Notes: a model not told the origin generated them from the letters alone. DNA of 64,000 nucleotides from Nilaparvata lugens (GCF_014356525.2 NC_052511.1:49243975-49307974); one strand, 5' to 3'. Counted from the stretch's first letter, positions 21,231 to 31,036 are shown. Program-made: numbers and translations.

Positions 21231-22770
21231 ATGGACAAGTCACATCGTGCATCCTCATCCTCATTCTTATTACCACACAGCCCGCCTGCGGAGAGGGAGC
21301 TGAACTACTGGGAACAGCAGAAGCAGCAGAAGAAGCAGCAGAAAAGCCTCAGCTCAGCTGCCACCTCTGCCGCCCCCTCCTCCTCAGCCTCAACCTCAGA
21401 TCCCTTGAAGAAACAAGGGATCTTCGTCCAAGATGAGGATTCCAGCATCATCGTGGGAGACAGCAGCCCTCCCCCGCAAGCTACTTGGGCACCACGCCGA
21501 GCAGCGCTCACATCGGTACCCGCCACCAAGCAGTCTGTCAAGAGGAGGCTGTTTGTCGACGATGAGGAGCCTGGCGTCCTCACTCAATCAAAGGTTAGCA
21601 TACAAAAAATTATTATTGTAATGTACACAAAATCTTTATAAAATGTGAATCTTATAAATCTTTTGTGTGCATTTACTGATTCTTATACTGCGAGCGAAGA
21701 CTGAGCTATCTAATTGTACTATCAAAACAATCCGAACACAGATAAATTGTCATGATGGTTGCATTGAAATTTGGATAAAAATTCAAAACATGTTTTAGTA
21801 ATTTCGATAATAAATTCGAATATGTTGCATGAAACAATTCAATTATCTACCAATTTGAATTGAGTTCAAGTAATCGGAGAATTTCCGAGTTATTACTTAT
21901 ATATATTACTTACTATATCAAATTACTGATTCGAATAATGCATAAACTGTTTGTGTGAAACAAAAATTTGCATGATTAATGATTAATTTATGTTTTCTGC
22001 AATAACTTTGATGACAAATTACTTATTACTTATATGAAAAATAGTTGTTGTTTGAGTGTGAAACAAAAATTTGCATGAGTAATGAAACGTGAAATTCGAA
22101 TAATATTGTTATTATAAATCCAATCATATTATTCTGCAATAACTTGATGACAAATTACTTATTACTTATATGAAAATTCCAATCATATGTTGATTGTAAT
22201 GAACTGAAAAAATTTTTTCGATAATTGAGAGTTATGTCAGAGAATTTCCGAGTTATTACTCACAGTTTTGAGTAGTGAATCTGTTGAGCAAGTTCTCCCT
22301 CTCTCGTATGATTTTAAACCTGAAACAAATAAGAGTCTGTTGAAATATTTTTTCAACAGAAACGTGTGGTGGATGAGGACAGCTCCATAACGCCTCTTTT
22401 GCGGGAGGAGGAGGAGGAGGAGGAAGCGGAGAACGAGATGGAGATGGAGGAGTTGCTTGCGATTATTAATCGGACAGAGAAACCGTGGACGCCTCTCCGG
22501 CAGTTGGTGGAGAACACGCCGTACCCCATCGTGGCGGTACGACAGATTACCAACCAACATGGTCGGCACATAATATTAAAAGTCCATTTGACAGCTTCAC
22601 GACTGACGGACATATACATGCCGGAGAGGTACACCCAGGGTTTGACCTCTAAAGACGTCGATCATTTCGACAAAAATTGCAAAAATCTTTGTCTCTTTGT
22701 GAAGCATGTTAATGCTTTTTTAACTGACATAAATATTGTCAAGTGCAAAATTAGCAAATTTGGCATTTGA
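21231..22770 (+). CDS. two-exon acidic, low-complexity protein with a conserved-looking C-terminal domain
   Basis: Spliced CDS join(21231..21593, 22360..22770), 257 aa, phase 0; donor AAG/GTTAGC and acceptor TTTCAACAG. The start is in good context (CACCATGG) 40 nt after the predicted initiator. Residues 1-50 are Ser/Gln-rich. Two DEDSSI motifs lie near 68 and 126, a VKRRLF basic patch precedes the exon border, and 137-155 is a run of Glu. From about 163 to 240 there is a compact domain. It starts PWTPLRQL, contains YPIVAVRQI and HGRHIILKVH (two likely beta-strands), then DIYMPERY, LTSKDVDHF and LCLFVKH. This strand pattern recalls OB-fold-like single-strand DNA-binding or transposon accessory proteins, but that is only a guess. 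Likely nuclear given the basic and acidic patches. It lies in the 15.8-kb element, so it may be an element gene that carries an intron, or a captured host gene. Confidence 0.7.
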
Positions 22771-22805
22771 CAATATTTATCTCGGTGGGCATTAACATGC
22801 TTCAC
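22699..22805. repeat. inverted repeat spanning the stop codon
   Basis: GTGAAGCATGTTAATGC (22699-22715) is mirrored by GCATTAACATGCTTCAC (22789-22805). Inside, ATAAATATTGTCAA is mirrored by TTGACAATATTTAT. The TGA stop at 22768-22770 lies inside the hairpin, so the last 24 codons of the protein are encoded by one arm and the loop. Confidence 0.85.
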
Positions 22806-22836
22806 ATGTTAATATGTATGTGTAATAGTTACCATC

Positions 22837-22842
22837 AATAAA
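22837..22842 (+). terminator. poly(A) signal of the 21.2-kb gene
   Basis: AATAAA lies 67 bp after the stop codon, just beyond the hairpin at 22699-22805. It supports the exon model. Confidence 0.6.
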
Positions 22843-22849
22843 ATGTGTC

Positions 22850-23345
22850 CATATTTGATAAAAAATTGTTTTCAATTCTTACCTGTTGTTGATAAGTTCG
22901 TAATGAATATCACACTAGTATACGTGTTGAACACTCTCCACACTATGCAAGTTGCATTGAGTGATAAGAAAAATTAAAATGTGTTTTATAGAATGAAGTG
23001 TGTACGCACGCGCAAGCATACGCATGAGCTGACATCACTCGGTCGCTCACTGTGTCAAGGTCGGCTCAACGCTCTGCCTTCCTTGTTGCGAAGTGAGGGC
23101 GTTGGTCCTTACACATCTGGTGTGATGCATTTCATTCATTCACGACCTTGCAAGGTCTTGTGTACATCGTACACATGGCTGGATTGGTATTCCATTCATT
23201 CTTATCTGTATGACTTTTTCACATCAACTATTTGAAATGCATTTTGAAAATTCATTTAAAATAGATGATCTGAATAGGCGAATTCAAAGTATTATTCCAA
23301 ATTAATAGAAAATTCCATTTTTTCTTTTAGATAGTGTAATGATTA
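22850..23345. other. non-coding stretch within the element
   Basis: AT-rich DNA with a more GC-rich island at 23000-23170 (ACGCACGCGCAAGCATACGC). An 84-codon frame at 22981-23235 crosses it but has no recognisable motif. No repeat copy elsewhere in the window was seen. Confidence 0.4.
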
Positions 23346-23353
23346 ATTAATTA

Positions 23354-24140
23354 ACTTTAGTTCTGTGGGTAGATGACACAAGTTGATAAGTCACATTTTT
23401 GACCATATTGAGTTATGCATATGGTTGTGTTCAGAAAAATTAGATCTATAAGATGGTATAACTAAATATGTTGTACCTTTTTAAATAGCTGAGATATAGA
23501 CCTTGCTTAAGCCTGATACTGCATTTTCTTCCAAACCCCAAGTTGACAAATATTGATAAGTACATATATCTCAACACTCTTCTACCGGTTTGTATTATAA
23601 TCCAATTATCAAAAGATGACAAAATTTGATAAGTGTATGTACTGGTAGGCTATTATAAAATCTGAAAATCAATAACCCATATTGAGAACTACATAACCCA
23701 TACAACTTTGCAAACAGTTCAAGTTTGGTTAACTTGATCAATACTTGTAAATAATATCAATTAATTTTTAAAACATATATTCAAATTTCTATAAAATCGA
23801 TTTTTAAGATATTACCTATACTGTTACATTGTGATTTGAAACATTTGACAGATGGCAAAACATGATATCTCTGACATCACTTGCAAAAATTCTCAATAGT
23901 TAATTTAAATAAATTGTTTTATCCCTTGATATTTAATAGTCGAGGATCAGCTGATTATATTAGTGTAAAATGCGTAAGACTATTTAAATAGTCGAGGATC
24001 ATCTGATTATATTAGTGTAAAATGGGTAAGAAAAAATATTATAGAATGTTTGCAGCTATGCCAAACTTTCAAATTGCTCTCCTGAAAAGTTTACAAATCA
24101 TGACTTATCAGCTTGTGTCATCTACCCACAGAGTTAATGT
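23354..24140. mobile_element. non-autonomous DNA transposon, family E copy 1
   Basis: Termini CTGTGGGTAGATGACACAAG (about 23358) and its mirror ending CTACCCACAG (about 24132) bound about 780 bp without coding capacity. The same element lies in reverse orientation at 59410-60132. This copy has a 60-bp tandem duplication (AATAGTCGAGGATCA twice at 23935-24030) that the other lacks. The edges here read TTAA on both sides, with a few unmatched bases on the left. The second copy does not show TTAA. Confidence 0.85.
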
Positions 24141-24395
24141 TCGAGCATTGAGTTGAAAGGTAATGAAAATATTGAATGTTGAGAACACTCTTTGTGCATG
24201 TTGATATTCTTCGCGTGAGCGTTAAATCATTCTATTGGAGGAAGTTCTTTCCAATGTACTTTCTTTCCCCAACTTCTTTTCCATGTCTGTACTTTCTACC
24301 AAATTACGCACCAATACTTCCAAGGATTCAGACATAAACTTGTAGGAATCTAAAAATTTAATTTTGCCTACTGAAAGTGTCAAAAAATTAAAAAT

Positions 24396-24638
24396 ATGTA
24401 TCAAACAAATAATTTCTTGTGCGAGAATACTCGTATGAAAAGTATGAAATTGGCGCCTATGTATACGAATGCTCAGAAAAGAAACTTTGCACGATATGGA
24501 TTCTTCTACAACGGAAAGGAATTACAGTGTGTTTATTGCTTGCATGCACTGAGACTGCATAAAGCTCGCACATGTTGTCTGTCTACAGACAAAGAAAGAC
24601 CGTTTAATTACTCTATAATAGTGCCAGCCTACACATAG
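24396..24638 (+). CDS. short BIR-like (IAP repeat) ORF, probably truncated
   Basis: 80 aa. The central part NFARYGFFYNG followed by CVYC fits the core of a BIR domain, where an [LF]-A-x-x-G-F-[FY]-Y-x-G segment precedes C-x2-C. A later HKARTC supplies a His and Cys, but the spacing C-x2-C ... H-x4-C is shorter than the usual C-x2-C-x16-H-x6-C, and the Trp and Asp landmarks of the second half are missing. It would therefore be a partial or degenerate BIR protein. Known BIR proteins block caspases or act in cell division, and insect DNA viruses often carry them, which would fit an element of viral descent. The frame ends in TAG 20 bp before the next short ORF. The start may be upstream or the ORF may be a relic. 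Confidence 0.4.
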   Translation: MYQTNNFLCENTRMKSMKLAPMYTNAQKRNFARYGFFYNGKELQCVYCLHALRLHKARTCCLSTDKERPFNYSIIVPAYT

Positions 24639-24656
24639 TTTTACTACTCGACAACG

Positions 24657-24872
24657 ATGGATCCGGCAAAGTGGTTAGCTGCTGACAACGAATTGGAAGT
24701 GAGGTTAAAAAACTGCATAGACTGGTATGATGAGTGTGAAAGTGCAATTCAGAAATCATCTAGTGAAAATTATAGTTTGGCGAAACAATTAAAGGCTATT
24801 TTTCTAAGCACAGTTAATTTGAACGATATAAAGACTATTTGTGCTATTACCGTCCATACAATTTGTCTGTAG
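24657..24872 (+). CDS. short ORF, unknown
   Basis: 71 aa from ATG at 24657. It begins MDPAKWLAADNELE and is rich in charged residues and Cys at the start (KNCIDWYDECESAI), likely helical. It ends near a Cys/Thr-rich tail that looks out of frame. No family recognised. It directly follows the BIR-like ORF on the same strand and could be its continuation after a frameshift or a second small element gene. Confidence 0.3.
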   Translation: MDPAKWLAADNELEVRLKNCIDWYDECESAIQKSSSENYSLAKQLKAIFLSTVNLNDIKTICAITVHTICL

Positions 24873-24989
24873 ATAAATTGATTAAAATTGAAGATGAAGT
24901 TATGATGTATTGTTGTAGTGAAATTTTTTAATTCAGATATTTCCTTGAACATTTTGGTTTAGTATCAGTGTAGACTTGATTGAGTGAGC

Positions 24990-25080
24990 ACGCGAGAAAC
25001 GCCCCCTCAGACACAACTGTTACAGCTTGAGCTTATCAAGAGATACGCCCCCTCAGAGTCAACTCTGTTACAGCTAAGTG
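24990..25080 (+). repeat. tandem pair of about 50-bp units
   Basis: ACGCCCCCTCAGA followed by CAACT and TGTTACAGCT occurs twice, starting near 24998 and 25044. It sits just upstream of the short ORF at 25111. Confidence 0.7.
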
Positions 25081-25110
25081 CACATTATTGTTCATAACAT
25101 AATCGAGGTC

Positions 25111-25436
25111 ATGCAGTGTTTTAGCTTTGCTAAATTCAAAAAATTATCTCGCCTCTTGATGTCAATTTCATTCAATGAATTTGATTCTATTGCAAAACTA
25201 TTAAATTTTCAACAGGATTCCAAGGCGATGATTTACCGTTAACAAAAACAGAAAATGTACATTTTCCAATTTTATCTGAGATTTTCGAATTATTGAACAT
25301 ACTAGATACAGGTCATCTACATTATTGTAGTGCAAATGATTTCTCAACTATTGTTACAATACCGATGAACTTTGGAAATGCTTGTATGACATTGCAGATA
25401 AAAAATGTAAAAGATCAACTTAGATCATTCTGTTAA
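25111..25436 (+). pseudogene. broken ORF of about 105 codons, unknown family
   Basis: An ATG at 25111 opens a frame that stays protein-like to about 25205 (FAKFKKLSRLLMS, FNEFDSIAKLL). Coding-like sequence then continues in a different frame from about 25209 to a TAA at 25434-25436 (LPLTKTENVHFP, LSEIFELLNILD). A TTTTCAACAG at the switch could instead be a splice acceptor. Function unknown. It is the last coding-like sequence before the right arm. Confidence 0.35.
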
Positions 25437-25629
25437 GACATCAATAGAGCTGATACCCCCAGTGATATAGGTCTGAGGATATCTATAGCTATTTTTGGAA
25501 TGCTTGTTCGTACTAAATTTACTATAGATATTCTCGGAGAGCACACTTAAAAAGCAACGCCTGTGGTTTGTACAGCACATAGAAAATTTCAATATAAATT
25601 TGTGAAATTTTTCTTAACTGTCGGGTGGA

Positions 25630-26862
25630 AAGCAAACCAATCAGTATAAAGATGGATTCACTTTAATTTGTCAGTAGAAAAGGGAAAAAGGGAAATTATT
25701 TTTTCACTCATCTAGCATTCACTTTAATTTTACAGTATAAAGATGTATTCACTCAGTATAAAGATGGATTCACTTTGCATTTAAAGATTTTAGGGTTGCA
25801 TTTAAAGTAATATCCTTGCATTTAAAGATCCTTGCAACTAACTCTAGAACGAGAAACTTAAAGACTAATAGGGTTTTAGCACATCTACAAAAGAGTTTCT
25901 TATCTATACTAGACTGGAATTAATCTGTCAGTATAAGTTGAATGGGTTCTTAGAGATTCATGATGCTGACTTAAGATCTGACTGAGAGAATAATTTGAGC
26001 ATATCTTCCAAGGTTGACTCTCACTGTCAGTATTTAGCACATCTACAAAAGAGTTTCTTATCTATACTAGACTGGAATTAATCTGTCAGTATAAGTTGAA
26101 TGGGTTCTTAGAGATTCATGATGCTGACTTAAGATCTGACTGAGAGAATAATTTGAGCATATCTTCCAAGGTTGACTCTCACTGTCAGTATTTAGCACAT
26201 CTACAAAAGAGTTTCTTATCTATACTAGACTGGAATTTAATCTGTCAGTATAAGTTGAATTGGGTTCTTAGAGATTCATGATGCTGACTTAAGATCTGAC
26301 TGAGAGAATAATTTGAGCATATCTTCCAAGGTTGACTCTCACTGTCAGTATAACATTAGATGGAGTCACTTTAATTTGACAGTAGAAATATGGATTCACT
26401 TAATTTGACAGTAGAAAGATGGATTCACTTTAATCTGTCAGTAGAAAAGGGAAAAAGGGAAATTATTTTTTCCCTCACTGTCTCTCTTCCTCCCCCTCGT
26501 CCTCACTGGGAGAGGGGTGAGGGAGAGGGAGAGGGAGGGAGAAGGAGAGGAGAGGAGAGGGAGAGGGAGAGGGAGGGAGAGGAGAAGGAGAGGAGAGGGA
26601 GAGGGAGGGAGAGGAGAAGGAGAGGAGAGGGAGAAGGAGAGGAGAGGGAGAGGGGGAGGAAAGGGGGAGGAGAGGGGGAGGAAAGGGGGGAGGAAGGGGG
26701 GAGGAAGGGGGAGGAGAGGGGGAGGAAAGGGGGAGGAGAGGGGGGAGTTTGCGCATGCGCAGAGGGGGAGGGGGGAGGGGGAGGGGATTTGCGCAAAATT
26801 TTTTCCTTATTTCTCGCGGATTGCGCAAAAATTCTTAGCAGTCCCCACTAATCTAAGCTACT
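25630..26862 (-). repeat. right inverted arm with subterminal tandem repeats
   Basis: Reverse complement of the modules of the left arm: three 165-bp units (25870-26355), CAAATTAAAGTGAATCC-type short repeats, the polypurine tract and the terminal segment GGATTGCGCAAAAATTC ending CTAAGCTACT at 26862. It also has a second set of GTATAAAGATGGATTCAC blocks at 25645-25780. Confidence 0.85.
26505..26790 (+). repeat. polypurine tract (GGGGGAGGA-rich) in right arm
   Basis: Mirror of the left-arm pyrimidine tract, with TGCGCATGCGCA at 26750-26761. The long Glu/Gly/Arg frames across it are composition artefacts. Confidence 0.85.
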
Positions 26863-26868
26863 TTCGTG
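26863..26868. repeat. right target site duplication TTCGTG
   Basis: Directly follows the right terminus GCTACT and equals the hexamer at 11086-11091. Confidence 0.75.
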
Positions 26869-26884
26869 GTTCGCCAATTTTCCA

Positions 26885-26946
26885 CATACACTGGGGAACT
26901 TGGTTCGCAAGAACCAAGCTCGCCGATCCAAGTTCCCTAGTGTATG
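26885..26946. repeat. palindrome flanking the insertion site
   Basis: CATACACTGGGGAACTTGG is mirrored by CCAAGTTCCCTAGTGTATG. The left flank of the 15.8-kb element (11061-11091) has related ACCAAGTTC and GGTTCG blocks, so the element probably landed in a palindromic repeat. Confidence 0.75.
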
Positions 26947-27560
26947 GGGCCCTTTATTAGCGAAAGGTTTCACTATAGATGCAAGTTGCTAGATGCTAGT
27001 AGCATTTTAGTGATGATAAAGACTTTGAAGAAATACCAGAACATTATTCAAAATATAACACTAATAAACTGCTTCAATTGAGATTTCATTATTTATTAGA
27101 TTCTAAGTCTCAATTGAATTGAGTTCAGTGTTATATTTTGAATAAAGTTTTGATATTTCTCCGCATATAACAATAGAACAAATGAGAAAAGATTTCAATT
27201 ACTGTTTTATAAGAGATAATCCAAACCGAATAATAGTTATACAATGATGAATGATGAGAATGATGATATTTTATAATTAAAAAAACAATGGTTATTTCTG
27301 ATGAAATTATGTTTGGCCATTTATCTCAGGTTGTATGAATGATACCAAGTTGTGATTCATTGGCCTATTATATTTATGTGAAATTTAAATGTCCACCGTA
27401 CATTGTTTTTTGATTTGTAAGACATCACATTATGTGTTGGCTATGATATGCCAACATCCTACATAGTTGAGCTCTATTCTCGATCAATAAAGAGAAATAG
27501 AATAATATATAGTATTCACTTTTTGTGTAGTTGAGAAGTTGATATTGTGGTAATTATTCA

Positions 27561-27798
27561 TATTGAATGAAAAAGACTAAGAAATTATCAAAAAACCACT
27601 GATTTATTGATAATTAGAAATACCGGTCTCGGTTATTACACCATTGTCAATCTCTGATAAACTGATGTTTTAAATCAGAGCCTCATAAAACTGATGTTTA
27701 TCAGAGATTGACAATGGTGTAATAGCCGAAACCGGTCTTTCTAATTATCAATAAATCAGTGGTTTTTTTGACAATTTCTTAGTCTTTTTCATTCAATA
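27561..27798. mobile_element. palindromic MITE, family F copy 1
   Basis: TATTGAATGAAAAAGACTAAG is mirrored at the right end; arms of about 105 bp include GAGATTGACAATGGTG. Half of the same element is present at 58975-59085. No coding capacity. Confidence 0.88.
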
Positions 27799-27884
27799 TA
27801 TAGTATTTTAATATTATGTTCAAAATTGAGCTTAATATGAGGATTACAAACCAGTGAGAAATTAGACTACACAAAAGCTGTGAT

Positions 27885-28000
27885 TTTTCTCATGAGAGAG
27901 AGAACCAATCAGAGAAGCCTTCTTTTCGAAAGATCTTTTTTCTGATTGGTTCTCATCTTCCCATGATATTTAATTATGATTAAAATTTAACCGGCTTGCA
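27885..28000. repeat. inverted-repeat fragment, family G
   Basis: GAGAACCAATCAGA is mirrored by TCTGATTGGTTCTC around a GCCTTCTTTTCGAAAG loop and followed by ATTATGATTAAAATTTAACC. A related inverted repeat at 55262-55381 has the same outer TTAAATTTTAACCGTGATTAA arm. Confidence 0.6.
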
Positions 28001-28022
28001 ACTGGGCAAAAATGCATGGACT

Positions 28023-28548
28023 ATTAATAGTGAGGTCCACGCTATAATGGCACTGTTTAGGTGCATACAGATATACTCGCGGCGAACATGAGCAATTCAC
28101 TTTTAATCAGCTGACTATATCTGTATTTTTACAGAAACTGTATAAGATATAGATATAAAAAGCTTGGCATCAGCTGATTAAAAGTGAATTTCTCATGTTC
28201 GCGGCGCGTATATCTGTATGCACCTTTGGATTAGCAATGGTATTGCTATCCTTGTCTATCATTCAACGAAGCTCTTTCTCGCATTCCTCTGTTACCAGAT
28301 CGTCTCTTAACAATGTAAAAATATAATTAACTAACAAAATATTCAATTTTTATTATGAAATCATAGAAAAATATAATTTCTTGCTTGATAAAATGTAACT
28401 GATTATTTTAAACGAGAATGAACAGTTAATATTACATTAATAAACCGGTATCAGTTACTCTCATAGAAGGCATTGACAAGACAGAGGATCGGCAACGTTG
28501 TTCTATATCTTTCTCCTGCCATTATAACGTGGAACTCACTATATTTGT
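28023..28548. mobile_element. GTGAGGTCCACG-ended element with a nested palindrome
   Basis: Left end TAGTGAGGTCCACGCTATAATGGC and right end GCCATTATAACGTGGAACTCAC are inverted. Within it, 28051-28226 is a separate palindrome (AGGTGCATACAGATATA mirrored, inner arm TTCACTTTTAATCAGCTGA). The distal half aligns with 29330-29660. Confidence 0.75.
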
Positions 28549-28657
28549 CTCCATAATTTTACACTAACACCTAATCAAAGGCAGTAGGCTTATAAATTGG
28601 AATTATGAAGTTATTAATACAATGTTATTTTAAAGAATACATTTTTCAAGCTCAACG

Positions 28658-28776
28658 GTATTGGCACAGTGAAGATATTATCCCCATGAGTTTTAATGGG
28701 ACTATTCACACTCAACCCGGCCAAGCGGGTATGAATAGTCCCATAAGAATTCAAGAGAATTATTTTCACTGTACCG
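28658..28776. mobile_element. palindromic MITE with GC-rich centre
   Basis: Arms containing GGGACTATTCA and its mirror TGAATAGTCCC flank the CCCGGCCAAGCGGGT centre. Outer arms CACAGTGAA and TTCACTGT extend the palindrome to about 57 bp per side. Frames on both strands here reflect the palindrome. Confidence 0.75.
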
Positions 28777-28973
28777 GACATGTTCACTGATGCTGATATG
28801 TGAGAATCCAGTTTTAATCTGTTGACGATAGAAATATGACTATGCCTCATTATGCATTCAAGTGATGATGGAATGGAGAGGTAAAATGTGAAATAAACCT
28901 ATCATTCCAATTAATTTAATAACTGTGAATTAGAAATGAATGAGACACTGAAACCTTAAAGAGTGGTACCTCT

Positions 28974-29668
28974 ATAGTAAGGACCACGTAAAATGGCAGT
29001 GGAGAAAGATAGGAGAACAATGTTGTCGAACATTGAATGCTGTCAAGGAGAATGCTGTCTTGTCAATACCTTCTATAGACGGTAGATTATACAGGGTTTT
29101 TGATGTAATATTTTAGCCTATTCTCGTTTAATATAAGCAATTATATTTTTTAATATATTTTCATAATTAAGATGAAGTATTTTGTTGATTAATTATTATT
29201 TCTACATTGTTAAAAGACGATCTGGCAACAGAGCAAAGCGAGAAAGAGTTAGCGCTATCTGCTTTGTTGAATGATAGACAAGGCTATAGTGAGGTCTACG
29301 TTATTTGGCAGTGTTTGATTAGCAATGGTGCTGATATCCTTGTCTACCATTCAACAAAGCGGATAGCACTATCTCTCTCTCGCTTTGCTCTGTTGCCAGA
29401 TCCACTTTTAACAATGTAGAATTAATAATTTAATCTACAAAATATTTCATTTAAATCATGAAAATTCAATTTGAAATTATTGAAAAATATAATTTCTTGC
29501 TTGATAAAATATAATTGATTATTTTCAACGAGAATGAACAATTAATATTACATCAATAAACCTGTATCAGCCACCGTCAAGAAGGCATTAACAAGACAGT
29601 AAGGATCGGCAACGTTGTTCTCCTATCTTTCTCAATTGCCATTATAACGTGGACCTCACTATAGCTCA
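28974..29668. mobile_element. large palindromic element of the GTGAGGTCCACG family
   Basis: The left end is TATAGTAAGGACCACGTAAA and the right end, in reverse complement, begins TATAGTGAGGTCCACG. Arms of about 320 bp share GAAAGATAGGAGAACAA and AACAGAGCAAAGCGAGA around a centre near 29300. Related sequence at 28023-28548 and a short end at 52983-53100. Confidence 0.8.
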
Positions 29669-29669
29669 G

Positions 29670-30610
29670 TGGTGTAATAGCCCCAATTCACAGAGAAGGG
29701 ATCAGAGGGAACATTCTTACCGACTATTGTTTCGCCTTATGTGTAGTATCACTTATACTGGTAGAAAGCGCTTGTATACGCAAATGACGATTTCTGTCTG
29801 AGCTGAGTTAGTACTGTAGTAGGGGGACGTAGTGGGGAGTCATTGGCATCCTACACTTCCCTCTCCAACAAACCAGTTCACACCACTCTCTCCCCCCAGA
29901 AAAACAACTGCTGACAGCATTTGTGGCTTGAGGCATGTATGTCTATGTCATTGTTTTGCTAATAGTACATGGACTAGACATTCATTTTTCTTATTCTCAT
30001 CACTTGCTACTCTCAACTCTCCAGATTAGTCCAGGCGCTGGCTTACATTGAGCATACATGAGAGAGGCAGAGAATTTGACTTCGGATTATTGTTAGGGGG
30101 TCTTTAGTGTATATGAAACTCGATGTCGTCACGTCCCAGGGTGGTCGACAGCTTGGGGGGGAGGGGGGTAAGTTGTAAAAAACGCGCGTTTATAAAATCG
30201 CCTGTCCTGCAGTTACTATTCATAGTACAGCTTTTAATTTTTTCTCAATATTATGTACACATAAATGGCTTTCAATATGGTCCTATACATTTTTGCGATA
30301 AACCACATAGTTTTTCCGTAAAAAAAAAAAATATCTCGAAAAATTTATTTTTTTATTATGGACTTTTTGTTATTTCTCGAATATTCAAGTATTAAGAGCG
30401 ACTTAGAGGAAAAGGCTCCCAATAAACGTTGTAGGCCGTTTCTTGCTGAATCCAATGATATATATAGTTTGGGGGGTTACGATCATAGATGCGGCGGTGG
30501 AGGGGATAAGTAGCACTGTACGCTGCGGCGCGGTCCTCCCCATGATTAATGCGCGTAATGGCCTGCTATCGCATCGCTCCTACTAGTCTATGCATTCAAA
30601 TTATGTATTT
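29670..30610. other. GC-richer stretch, no gene supported
   Basis: Contains poly-G and CG-rich islands (about 30150-30200 and 30490-30570, the latter with GCGGCGGTGGAGGGG and CTGCGGCGCGGTCC). Several frames of 60-90 codons exist but none shows a domain, promoter or splice evidence. It could be the 5' part of an unrecognised repeat. Confidence 0.35.
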
Positions 30611-31036
30611 CAGGAACGCTATCTTATGTATTTTCGGTCGCTGAACACGATTTTTCAACTCTCAAGCCTTAATAATTGATAATTCTCATCATAATATACT
30701 AATTATGGTCAAAATTACAAACTTCATGTCATTATCATTATTTATGATTACATTGTAATGATAAACCACTGTTAGGAATCCCAATGTGTTTCTCAGTCGA
30801 TAAAAACTGATATTCCATTAAGAGAGAATAATTATTCGATTTAGTTCAATGATCACTTTGGAATTGCGAAAGTCAAGTAATGGAGTAAGTAAACAAATAA
30901 TATAGGCTACCCCATATGGAGCACCGTGTAACAGGGGTAAAATATTTTCTTAAAATTTACAGTTGAAGCACAATAATGCCGATTACCCCCATGTGATATG
31001 ACTATATATTTGATTACAAAGGAAATACAACTCTAT

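Larger units (their letters stand above)
11092..26862. mobile_element. 15.8-kb element with long inverted arms and 6-bp target duplication (Polinton/Maverick-like)
   Basis: The left end begins AGTAGCTTAGATTAGTGG and the right end is its reverse complement, ending CTAAGCTACT. Immediately outside, TTCGTG occurs at 11086-11091 and 26863-26868 as a perfect 6-bp direct repeat. Both arms share a GC-rich segment with TGCGCATGCGCA, a 250-bp polypyrimidine/polypurine tract and about 165-bp tandem subterminal repeats. Length, 6-bp duplication, 5'-AG ends and an integrase remnant inside (17640-17868) fit Polinton/Maverick. Family B DNA polymerase, FtsK-type ATPase, protease and capsid genes were not found, so this copy is gutted, non-autonomous or a different class. 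Other repeats (16733-17185, 23354-24140) are nested in it. The boundaries and duplication are read directly; the class is inferred. Confidence 0.72.

Noticed and set aside
11092..26862. Interpretation as a large LTR retrotransposon
   Set aside because: The terminal repeats are inverted, not direct, and the duplication is 6 bp.
28605..28850. Overlapping frames on both strands
   Set aside because: They result from the palindrome at 28658-28776.
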